From an uncultured Bacilli bacterium (GTDB taxonomy: Bacteria > Bacillota_I > Bacilli_A > RF39 > UBA660), in contig CALVXT010000014.1 of the NCBI GenBank assembly GCA_944371545.1, positions 1 to 13,850 on the forward strand: DNA of 13,850 nt, given 5' to 3'. The notes below the pieces were generated by a model, which did no database searches, was not told the DNA's origin, and saw nothing but the letters and a program-made list of their open reading frames with translations. The position numbers were made by a program, and so were the translations under genes. This document shows positions 5,513-12,305 of the stretch, in pieces. Position 1 is the first letter of the stretch. Each line of letters opens with the position of its first letter.

Positions 5513-6946
5513 ATGAAAAATGAAATTGTCAAAAGAATACAGGAGGAATTTAAGGAAACTGTAGATTTAGTTATTAAACCAGTTAAAGTTTCTTTTTTTC
5601 AAACAATATATGTTGTTTACTTAGAAAGTGTCACAGGAAGCAATAAGGTAAATGATTATATTTTGAAAAATGTGAGCTTTTTAAGTGCCTTACCGAAGAA
5701 AAAATTAAAGGATTTAAAAAGTCTTATTCCTGCTCCAAATACAAAAGTTTTAAAAAGTCCTGATGAAATTGAATTTTATATTACAAATGGATTTACCATT
5801 GTTATTCGAGGAAAAGAAATTCTTGCTTTAGAAACACGAGCTGATATTGCAAGAGGAATTCCAGAACCTACCACAGAACAAGTGATTTTTGGACCTAAAG
5901 ATGCTTTTACTGAAAATATTCAAATTAATTTAGGTTTGTTAAAAAGAAGATTAAAATCGAAAAATTTAAAAGCCAAAAGTACAGTTATTGGAAGAAAGAC
6001 AAAAACCATGGTTGAAGTTCTTTATTTTGATGATATTGCTGAAGAAGATTTAGTTGCTCATGTTTTAGAAGAATTAGAGAAAATTGATATTGATGGTATT
6101 TTAGATTCTGGAAATGTTGTCGAATTTTTATCAAAAGAAAACAAAAGTCATTTTCCTATTATTATGAAGACAGAAAGACCTGATACAGCTGCCAAGGCTT
6201 TGTTAGAAGGTAAAGTGGTTCTTTTCGTTGATACCTCGCCTTTTGCTTTAATCTTGCCTGGTTTTTTTGCTGATTTCATTAACCCTATTTCAGATAATTA
6301 TAAAAAAAGTAATAATATTAATTTTTTGAAAATTTTGCGATTTTTCTGTTTTTTCTTTACGATTTTAGCCCCTGCTATTTATATTGCTTTAATCAATTAT
6401 AATCCGGAAACGATTCCGACAAGCTTGCTGATTAACTTTAGCACTCAGCGAGATAATGTTCCTTTTCCAGCGATTGTTGAAGCTTTACTTATGCTTTTGA
6501 TTTATGAAATTTTACGAGAAAGTGATGTCAGATTTCCAAATTCTTATGGTAGTGCCATTTCAATACTGGGTGCTTTGATTCTTGGGGAAGCCGCCGTCAA
6601 TGCCGGGTTTGTTAGTCCAATTATGATTATTGTTATTGCTTTTACTTTTATTACCAGTTTGATTTTTACCGATCAAGAAATGGTAAATGCTGCAAGACAT
6701 TTTCGAATTATTTTTCTCTTTGCAGCAGCCTTTTATGGATTATATGGTATCGTTTTAGCCTTCTTCTATTTTTTAATTCATGTGACCGAATTAAAAACGA
6801 TGGGAAAACCTTATTTCTATCCAATTGCTCCATTTGATAGGATATATATTATGAAAAGCTTGCTCAAGAAAAACATTTCCAAAGATACAAAACGAAGTTC
6901 AATGCTTACACAGAAAAATTTTACAAAGCAAAGGAGTAATGAATGA
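5513..6946 (+). CDS. Spore germinant receptor subunit A (GerA family)
   Basis: This is the A subunit of a Ger-type nutrient receptor, which sits in the inner spore membrane and triggers germination with subunits B and C. The ATG at 5513 is chosen because GGTGA (5503-5507) sits 5 nt before it; the two GTG codons at 5501 overlap that site. In 477 residues there is a hydrophilic N-terminal domain (~1-270) with the conserved ETRADIARGI..P.TE..I.GP..AF segment (about 107-132) and the MKTERPDTAAKALLEGKV block (218-235). A membrane domain follows, with helices at about 277-296, 320-336, 345-385 and 399-424. It contains PFPAIVEALLM, EILRESDVRFP and LGEAAVNAGFVSP, all typical of GerAA proteins. It overlaps gerC by 4 nt. 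Length and motifs are complete, so it appears functional. Confidence 0.93.
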   Translation: MKNEIVKRIQEEFKETVDLVIKPVKVSFFQTIYVVYLESVTGSNKVNDYILKNVSFLSALPKKKLKDLKSLIPAPNTKVLKSPDEIEFYITNGFTIVIRGKEILALETRADIARGIPEPTTEQVIFGPKDAFTENIQINLGLLKRRLKSKNLKAKSTVIGRKTKTMVEVLYFDDIAEEDLVAHVLEELEKIDIDGILDSGNVVEFLSKENKSHFPIIMKTERPDTAAKALLEGKVVLFVDTSPFALILPGFFADFINPISDNYKKSNNINFLKILRFFCFFFTILAPAIYIALINYNPETIPTSLLINFSTQRDNVPFPAIVEALLMLLIYEILRESDVRFPNSYGSAISILGALILGEAAVNAGFVSPIMIIVIAFTFITSLIFTDQEMVNAARHFRIIFLFAAAFYGLYGIVLAFFYFLIHVTELKTMGKPYFYPIAPFDRIYIMKSLLKKNISKDTKRSSMLTQKNFTKQRSNE

Positions 6947-8037
6947 TGAAAAAAATTCTTTGTTTACTAATTATTCCCCTTTTTTTAACGGGATGCTATG
7001 ATTATCAGGAACTTAATAATCGCGCGGTTATCGCGGGAATTGCAATTGATTATAAAGAAGAGGAATTCTTTGTCGATTTAGAAATTTTAAATAATAAAAA
7101 AGGCAATGGTCAAGAAGAAGAAAGTGATAAAACGTATTATGTCGAGGGATATGGTAGCACTTTAACAGAAGCGTTTCAAAACTGTCATTTAAAACTTAGC
7201 AAAGAACCTTATTATTCGCATTTAAAAATTTTAATTATTGGTGAAGAAGTTGCTCAAGAAAAAATGCTAGATGTTTTAGATTATATGATTCGTGACCCTT
7301 CTATTCGAAACATTTTCTTGCCTGTGGTCGCGAAAGGGGTTGACGCTAAAGAAATATTAGAAAGTGTTACTACAGAAAATCCCGTTGTATCTACCTCGAT
7401 TCAAAGTATGATTGAAAACAATACTGCGAATGATAGTATCAGTGTAATTAAAGATTTTGAAAGTTTTTTAGATACGATAATTGACCCTTATCAGGATGCA
7501 TATATTAATACAATTACTAAAAGTGAAGATACTTTAAAAATAAATGGAGTCGCGGCTTTTAAAGAAAACAACTTGCAAACTATTTTAAATCTAGAGGAAA
7601 CGATTGCGTTTAATACATTAAATAACGATTCAACAAACTATTATGTAAGCATGACTTGTCCTAATGATGAGGAAAAAAACATAACCATTAATTTATATCA
7701 AAATAAAGGAACAGGTTTTGAATTTAATGAAAATGGCATTCTAGTTAAAAGTTCTTTACACGCTATGATTATTGAAGATGGTTGTAAATTTGATTTTCGA
7801 AAGCCAGAAATATATCAAAAATTAAATGAAGAATTTGCCGCTTTAATAAAAAAAGATTATCAAAAAGTTATTGATTTATTAAAAAGAAATAAAACAGATA
7901 TTTTAGGTATTAATAAAGCTTATTATCAGAAATACCGTCAACCTTTAGAGAATTGGTATGAACAAAATTTTTCCTATGAAATTTCTGTTAATATTAATAA
8001 AAATGGACTAATTTTTGAGGTGAATGAAAATGATTAA
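6943..8037 (+). CDS. Spore germinant receptor lipoprotein C (Ger(x)C family)
   Basis: The C subunit of the receptor is a lipoprotein on the outer face of the inner spore membrane. The first ATG overlaps the gerA stop (ATGA at 6943-6946), with AAGGAG 6 nt upstream; a second ATG at 6946 is also possible. The signal peptide MMKKILCLLIIPLFLTGC has lipobox LTGC with Cys 18. The mature N terminus YDYQELNNRAVIAGIAIDY is the Ger(x)C hallmark. A middle block follows with YYSHLKILIIGEE, DYMIRDPSIRN and VVAKGVDAKEIL. The C-terminal half carries the expected alternating pattern ending at EWY-like ENWYEQNFSYEISV. It is 364 residues, usual for the family, and overlaps the third gene by 8 nt. No defect is visible. 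Confidence 0.93.
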   Translation: MMKKILCLLIIPLFLTGCYDYQELNNRAVIAGIAIDYKEEEFFVDLEILNNKKGNGQEEESDKTYYVEGYGSTLTEAFQNCHLKLSKEPYYSHLKILIIGEEVAQEKMLDVLDYMIRDPSIRNIFLPVVAKGVDAKEILESVTTENPVVSTSIQSMIENNTANDSISVIKDFESFLDTIIDPYQDAYINTITKSEDTLKINGVAAFKENNLQTILNLEETIAFNTLNNDSTNYYVSMTCPNDEEKNITINLYQNKGTGFEFNENGILVKSSLHAMIIEDGCKFDFRKPEIYQKLNEEFAALIKKDYQKVIDLLKRNKTDILGINKAYYQKYRQPLENWYEQNFSYEISVNINKNGLIFEVNEND

Positions 8038-9013
8038 AAACAAAACTTTTTCAGTAAGTTATTTTTTAGGAAGAGCCTTTTTTCTAGGATTTGGTTTTTC
8101 TCTTTTATTTAAACTTCTCGATAAAGATGCTTGGATTGCCTCTTTGTTAGGTGTTTTACTAGGAAGTTTGTTTATTTGGTTTTTTCAAAAATTTAAAGAA
8201 AATCATGCTCTTACAAATATTTTACAAAAAAGTATTTTCTTTCTTTTCAACTTTTTTGTTTTCACTCAAATTCTCTTTATTTTTGAAACCTTTTGCTCCA
8301 GTTTTTACTTAATTAAATCTCCCCATATCTATATTCTCTTACCGTTGATTTTTATCATTTATCGAATTACAAAGAATGGATTTTCAACAATCACTAAGAT
8401 ATCTGATGTATTACTTCCTATTTCTTTACTTTTAGTACTGTTTATTTCCCTAGGATTGATTAAAAATATGAATTTTGATTATTTTTTGCCAGTACTTACT
8501 GAAGATACATTTTCTATTTTACAGGGAACTATTTATTTTGCTATTTATTCCACTGCACCTTTCTTTCTTTTATGGAATGAAAAAACCGAAAAAAATTTAC
8601 TTAAATCCTATCTTCTTTCTTCTTTAACGGTTTTTTTAGCAGCTATTATTATTACCGCGGTCTTAGGACCAAACTTAACTCAAATTTATCGTTATCCAGA
8701 ATATATGACGTTGAAAAAAATTAAATTATTTAATTTTGTTGAAAAAGTAGAAAACATTGTTTCTATCACTTGGATTTTTGACTTATTTATTACATTAGCT
8801 GTTAGTGGCAATAATATGAAAGAACTTCTTCCTAAAAAATGGAAAAATTTCTCTTTTATAGGTTTACTTCTTTTATTATTTGGAATTTCTTTATATTGTG
8901 GAATGCATTATAAAGATGAGCTATGGATTTATCTTTACTTACCTATTATTTTAGGAGTATTTATGCTTCTCTTGATTTTAGTGGGATTTATCCGCAAAAA
9001 AAAGGAATCTTAA
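8030..9013 (+). CDS. Spore germinant receptor permease-like subunit B (GerB family)
   Basis: The B subunit is an integral membrane protein related to amino-acid/polyamine permeases and forms the likely germinant-binding part of the receptor. The start at ATG 8030 is chosen because GAGGTGA (8017-8023) is well spaced from it and too close to the ATG at 8024. The product has about 327 residues, somewhat short for the family, with about nine or ten hydrophobic helices. Recognisable points are FSVSYFLGRAFFLGFG at the N terminus, KISDVLLPISLLL in the middle, a loop with NMNFDYFLPVLTE typical of GerB proteins, and PEYMTLKKIKLFNFVEKVENI, a conserved late motif. Order and coupling (A, C, B) place it in one receptor operon. 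It ends overlapping the stop of the convergent miaB gene, with no terminator between. Confidence 0.88.
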   Translation: MIKNKTFSVSYFLGRAFFLGFGFSLLFKLLDKDAWIASLLGVLLGSLFIWFFQKFKENHALTNILQKSIFFLFNFFVFTQILFIFETFCSSFYLIKSPHIYILLPLIFIIYRITKNGFSTITKISDVLLPISLLLVLFISLGLIKNMNFDYFLPVLTEDTFSILQGTIYFAIYSTAPFFLLWNEKTEKNLLKSYLLSSLTVFLAAIIITAVLGPNLTQIYRYPEYMTLKKIKLFNFVEKVENIVSITWIFDLFITLAVSGNNMKELLPKKWKNFSFIGLLLLLFGISLYCGMHYKDELWIYLYLPIILGVFMLLLILVGFIRKKKES

Positions 9014-10431
9014 TGAACAGATTCTTTTTTTGTTTCTTGACCATCTAAACTAAAACTTTTGGCATCTGTAATTTTAACATCTATGATTTTACCAATCGTT
9101 TCTTTTGAAGCATCTACGTTGACTAGCTTCATGGTATCTGTGTATCCATAAACTTTATTTTGGTCTTTTTCACTCACGCCTAATATTAATACAGGTACTA
9201 CTTTATCTACATATTTTAGATTTGCCTTTTTTGAATATTCGTTAATGACTTCATTTAAACGTTGTAGTCTTTCTTCTTTTACTTCTAATGGAGTATCATC
9301 TTTCATTTTAGCAGCAGGTGTTCCTTCTCGTGGACTAAAAATAAATGTATAGGCTCCATCAAACTTGCATTCATTTACTACTTCTAAAGTCTCGAGAAAA
9401 TCTTCTTCTGTTTCTCCTGGGAATCCCACGATTATATCTGTGGTAATCGCGACATTAGGAATTTTTTCTTTCATTTTTTTAAATAAAGTCAAATATTCTT
9501 CTTTAGTATATTTTCTTCCCATCAATTTTAAGATACGGTCAGAGCCACTTTGTAAAGGCAAGTGAATGTAAGGCATAATATTGTCATATTTTGCGATTTT
9601 CTCAATCATTTTCTCTGTAAAATTCCAAGGATGACTTGTTACAAAGCGAATACGTGGAATACCTGTTTTGGCTACTTCTTCTAATAAATCTGAAAATTCT
9701 ACGTTTTCTTCTAAATCATGACCATAGGCATTCACGTTTTGACCTAAAAGAGTTACTTCTTGATATCCTTTTTCTTTTAATTCTTCTACTTCCTTAACAA
9801 TTTCTTCTAGCTTTCTACTTCTTTCTTTTCCTCTTGTATAAGGAACAATACAGTACGTACAAAATTTATCACAACCATAGATAATATTTACCCAAGCAGT
9901 TATATTTGAAGCTCTTTTATAAGGAACATGTTCATACACTTCTCCTTCTTTACTGTAGACTTCTATATCTTGACTACCTGTTTTAGCTTCAAGTAACATA
10001 CTCCCTAGTTCATGGATATTATGTGTTCCAAAAACAATATTTACATATGGATGTCTTTTTAACAACTCATTTGCTACACTCTCTTCTTGAGACATGCAGC
10101 CTCCAATACACACAAGAACTTCAGGACGTTCTTTTTTTAGATGTTTAATTCTTCCTAAATATCCAAATACTTTGTCATGAGCATTTTCTCTAATCGCACA
10201 TGTGTTTAATACAATTACATCAGCAGTCTCTAATTCATCACATGGACTCATTCCTAAATGTTCTAAAATTGCTTCAATTTGCTCACCATCATGTTCATTC
10301 ATTTGACAACCATAGGTTCTTAAAAAATATTTTTTTCCTAAAAAACTGTTACTTTCTACCATAGGATTTTCTTTATATTCTACTTTATTTTTTGTTCGTT
10401 CTTTAGCTTTTTTTAAATCTGGTAAATTCAT
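9010..10431 (-). CDS. miaB: tRNA-2-methylthio-N6-dimethylallyladenosine synthase MiaB
   Basis: MiaB is a radical-SAM enzyme that adds a methylthio group to i6A at position 37 of tRNAs reading codons that start with U, giving ms2i6A. The ATG at 10431 is chosen because GAGAGG (10445-10440) lies 8 nt upstream; the GTG at 10440 overlaps that site. The 473-residue product has the three-part family plan. The N-terminal domain has auxiliary [4Fe-4S] ligands C42 (RTYGCQMN), C78 (LNTCAIRENA) and C112 (GGCMSQ). The radical-SAM core has C187, C191 and C194 (GCDKFCTYC), with SHPWNF, LPLQSGSDRIL and TTDIIVGFPGET further on. A TRAM domain ends the protein. The IRENAHDKVFGYLG block distinguishes MiaB from MtaB and RimO. 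All ligands are present. It has its own promoter candidate. Confidence 0.95.
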   Translation of the reverse strand: MNLPDLKKAKERTKNKVEYKENPMVESNSFLGKKYFLRTYGCQMNEHDGEQIEAILEHLGMSPCDELETADVIVLNTCAIRENAHDKVFGYLGRIKHLKKERPEVLVCIGGCMSQEESVANELLKRHPYVNIVFGTHNIHELGSMLLEAKTGSQDIEVYSKEGEVYEHVPYKRASNITAWVNIIYGCDKFCTYCIVPYTRGKERSRKLEEIVKEVEELKEKGYQEVTLLGQNVNAYGHDLEENVEFSDLLEEVAKTGIPRIRFVTSHPWNFTEKMIEKIAKYDNIMPYIHLPLQSGSDRILKLMGRKYTKEEYLTLFKKMKEKIPNVAITTDIIVGFPGETEEDFLETLEVVNECKFDGAYTFIFSPREGTPAAKMKDDTPLEVKEERLQRLNEVINEYSKKANLKYVDKVVPVLILGVSEKDQNKVYGYTDTMKLVNVDASKETIGKIIDVKITDAKSFSLDGQETKKESVH

Positions 10432-10458
10432 TTTTTTCACCTCTCTTTAAGCTTTTTT

Positions 10459-10487
10459 ATTATACGATTTTTTTCTTAAGAAAACAA
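10459..10487 (-). promoter_or_regulatory. Sigma-A-type promoter candidate for miaB
   Basis: On the minus strand TTGTTT (10487-10482) and a perfect TATAAT (10464-10459) are separated by 17 bases. The expected start near 10452 gives a leader of about 21 nt containing GAGAGG. It sits wholly in the 59-base gap after the upstream unknown gene, so miaB can be expressed independently of that operon. Confidence 0.5.
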
Positions 10488-10490
10488 GAC

Positions 10491-11360
10491 TCACTTAACT
10501 AAACGAAATCTCATCGTTTCTGGGAAAATTTTTTTTATTGTTTGATTTAAAAGATTCTTTTTCTCCTCATCTGGAAATCTTCTATCAATAACTTCTTCAA
10601 TGACCGCGGCATCCATAAGTAAACTGAAAATTATATTCAAATAAATTAATGTAGAAAAATCGTTTAAATATATTTCTAAATCTTCTATGGATAGAGTATT
10701 TAAATCTTTTAAAAAATCTTCTAAGTCTTCTTTTGCGACCATATTTTTATACCTTTTATATTCATACCAAGAAAAGTGGGCTTTTTTTATTATTCTTTTT
10801 TCAAAATTTTCTTCTCTTATCATACTTTCATTTGTATCGCAAAAAGAAATTTTATAAAAAATATTTCGATATAATTGCATAGCTAAATCTACTTGAGAAT
10901 TAAAATAAGAATTTTTATCACAAACCTTGATTATTTTTTGAATGAATTTATAGAAAAAGAGTTGATCATAAAAATCATATCTTTCTTTTGCTGATGATAT
11001 AGGATTGATAGAAAATTTGTTGATTTTTTGAAGAAAAGTTTGATAATAAAGGTTATAGTATATCCGATAAAATGGATCTAATTCTTCATCAAAAAGGAAT
11101 GTTGCTATATTCAAATTCAAATTTTTCTCTAATATACGCATTCCATGTTCAATATTTAAACCTTTTCTGAAAACTCTTTGCCAAGCCATTTGTTCCTCTA
11201 ACAAATATTTATTTATTTGAATTTCATATTTTTCTCTTTGCTTTTCATAATACTTTTTAGGAATAAACATCAAACAATATTGAGTATTTAATTGATAAAA
11301 ATTTTTGTAAATACTTGCTAAAGCATGGTCTATCACGTATAACTCTTGAAATTTTTTCAT
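10491..11360 (-). CDS. Uncharacterised helical protein, second gene of an unknown pair
   Basis: I do not recognise this 289-residue protein. It is rich in Lys, Ile, Phe, Tyr and Asn, has no signal peptide and no clear membrane span, and reads as almost wholly alpha-helical with charged amphipathic stretches. Examples are KYYEKQREKYEIQINKYL near 37-54, many aromatic residues around 96-140, and EDLEDFLKDLNTLSIEDLEIY near 215-236. A more hydrophobic segment (LIYLNIIFSLLMDAAVIEE) precedes a basic C terminus. AAGAAGG precedes the ATG by 5 nt, and the ATG overlaps the TGA of the upstream gene (ATGA, 11360-11357). The two proteins are therefore made together and may form a complex. No catalytic motif is visible, and I infer no function. 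Confidence 0.7.
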   Translation of the reverse strand: MKKFQELYVIDHALASIYKNFYQLNTQYCLMFIPKKYYEKQREKYEIQINKYLLEEQMAWQRVFRKGLNIEHGMRILEKNLNLNIATFLFDEELDPFYRIYYNLYYQTFLQKINKFSINPISSAKERYDFYDQLFFYKFIQKIIKVCDKNSYFNSQVDLAMQLYRNIFYKISFCDTNESMIREENFEKRIIKKAHFSWYEYKRYKNMVAKEDLEDFLKDLNTLSIEDLEIYLNDFSTLIYLNIIFSLLMDAAVIEEVIDRRFPDEEKKNLLNQTIKKIFPETMRFRLVK

Positions 11361-12097
11361 AATTGCCTTCTTAAAGTTACAGTTGGTTCTGGATTTGTTT
11401 GAAAATTCACTTTTAAGTAAATATTAGGCTGAGTAAACTCATTTAATAAAGCATAAGGCTCTGAAGCATAAACATACATTTTTTGAATAAGATTTTCACC
11501 TGGTATAATATTATTAAATAATATACATCTTTGATAAAAACTAAGTTTGGATGGCAACCACAATTTAAATTGTTTTGAAGCTAAACTAACATAACCAACT
11601 ATTGAATTATGTAATTTTCCAGTCCGAAAAGCTTCCATTATAGAATCTTCATTAACTAAACAAAATGATTGCAAATGTTCATCTTCTATATCACATGGAA
11701 CAGAAAAAAAACATAAGGAAAAAAATGGAATATTAGAATAATAAATTAACTGTGGATAGTCAAAATCTGAAAAATTCAGTTCCGAACCTTTAAAAGGATA
11801 AAAAAATTGACCAATTCCCTTCGTTGTAAATTTGGCAAATCTATTATATTCTTTTATAATTTCCTTAATAACTTGCTTCTGAAAAATAGTAGGATCTGAC
11901 GGCAAGGTTAAAAGAGCATTCCATTCAGAAGCTGATGATGAAGAAGTATGCAAAAAAACAGCCTGATTAGTAAGTATAGACGATTCAATACTATCAAAAA
12001 TATAATATTGATTTTCTTCATTTTTATCAAATTGAAATTTTGTTCCATCACCATTAATAAAGGTAAAATTATTTGGAAAAGATTGTTCTAGTTTCAT
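11357..12097 (-). CDS. Uncharacterised protein, first gene of an unknown pair
   Basis: This 246-residue protein starts at ATG 12097, with AGGTGGGG just upstream; the GTG at 12106 overlaps that site and is rejected. No signal peptide or membrane helix is clear. The first half has a beta-type pattern (NNFTFINGDGTKFQFD) and a Ser-rich turn (HTSSSSASEW). A helical stretch (FQKQVIKEIIKEYNRFAKF) follows at about 85-103, then hydrophobic strands with paired aromatics (FFSLCFFSV) and a strand-like C terminus (NIYLKVNFQTNPEPTVTLRR). I know no family for it. It is coupled to the next gene by an ATGA overlap, and a promoter candidate lies directly upstream, so the two form a compact operon ahead of miaB. 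Confidence 0.7.
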   Translation of the reverse strand: MKLEQSFPNNFTFINGDGTKFQFDKNEENQYYIFDSIESSILTNQAVFLHTSSSSASEWNALLTLPSDPTIFQKQVIKEIIKEYNRFAKFTTKGIGQFFYPFKGSELNFSDFDYPQLIYYSNIPFFSLCFFSVPCDIEDEHLQSFCLVNEDSIMEAFRTGKLHNSIVGYVSLASKQFKLWLPSKLSFYQRCILFNNIIPGENLIQKMYVYASEPYALLNEFTQPNIYLKVNFQTNPEPTVTLRRQL

Positions 12098-12119
12098 AAA
12101 CCCCACCTGCTTTATGTCA

Positions 12120-12128
12120 ATTTTAACA
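12120..12128 (-). promoter_or_regulatory. Extended -10 promoter candidate for the unknown pair
   Basis: On the minus strand TG-T-TAAAAT forms an extended -10 with five of six consensus bases (hexamer 12125-12120). TTGTAT, 16 bases upstream, is a weak -35. The expected start near 12113 gives a leader of about 16 nt with the AGGTGG ribosome binding site. Confidence 0.4.
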
Positions 12129-12189
12129 TATTTTTATAAAGATACAAAGAAAAAAAACGGTTAACCAAAACTAAATAAAGAATCGTACT

Positions 12190-12219
12190 AAAAAAAAAGA
12201 AGTGCACAAAAGTTGTGCA
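12190..12219 (-). terminator. Rho-independent terminator after the surface-protein gene
   Basis: On the minus strand TGCACAA and TTGTGCA (12219-12213 with 12209-12203) form a perfect 7-bp stem with a 3-nt loop. CTTC and then nine T (12198-12190) follow. It lies about 90 bases past the stop of the surface-protein gene and separates it from the unknown operon. Confidence 0.75.
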
Positions 12220-12234
12220 ATAAGATTTATAATC

Positions 12235-12263
12235 GATATACTTTTAAACAATTTATTTGTCAA
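12235..12263 (-). promoter_or_regulatory. Promoter candidate just ahead of the terminator
   Basis: A perfect TTGACA (12263-12258) and TATATC (12240-12235, four of six consensus bases) are exactly 17 bases apart on the minus strand. Transcription would start near 12228, about 10 bases before the terminator hairpin at 12219. It would therefore give either a very short RNA or attenuated read-through into the unknown operon. Confidence 0.4.
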
Positions 12264-12270
12264 CAGTCCG

Positions 12271-12289
12271 AAGAGATATAAAATCTCTT
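12271..12289. repeat. Small hairpin just after the surface-protein stop
   Basis: AAGAGAT (12271-12277) and ATCTCTT (12283-12289) form a perfect 7-bp stem with a 5-nt loop, 17 bases beyond the stop codon. The T-run lies on the + strand side (12288-12292), where no gene is being read, so it is not a usual terminator for the minus-strand gene. Small inverted repeats at this position are known to aid homing at some diversity-generating retroelement targets; that role here is speculation. Confidence 0.4.
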
Positions 12290-12305
12290 TTTCCATTTAA
12301 AAGTT

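Noticed and set aside
9365..9565. Open frame on the + strand
   Set aside because: Fully inside miaB on the opposite strand and not protein-like.
10470..10483. TTTTCTTAAGAAAA palindrome as a terminator of the unknown operon
   Set aside because: It has no loop, is not followed by a T-run on the minus strand, and overlaps the miaB promoter spacer.
12165..12185. GGTTAACC palindrome followed on the minus strand by a T-run, as a second terminator
   Set aside because: The palindrome has no loop and no extended stem, so it cannot form a stable RNA hairpin.
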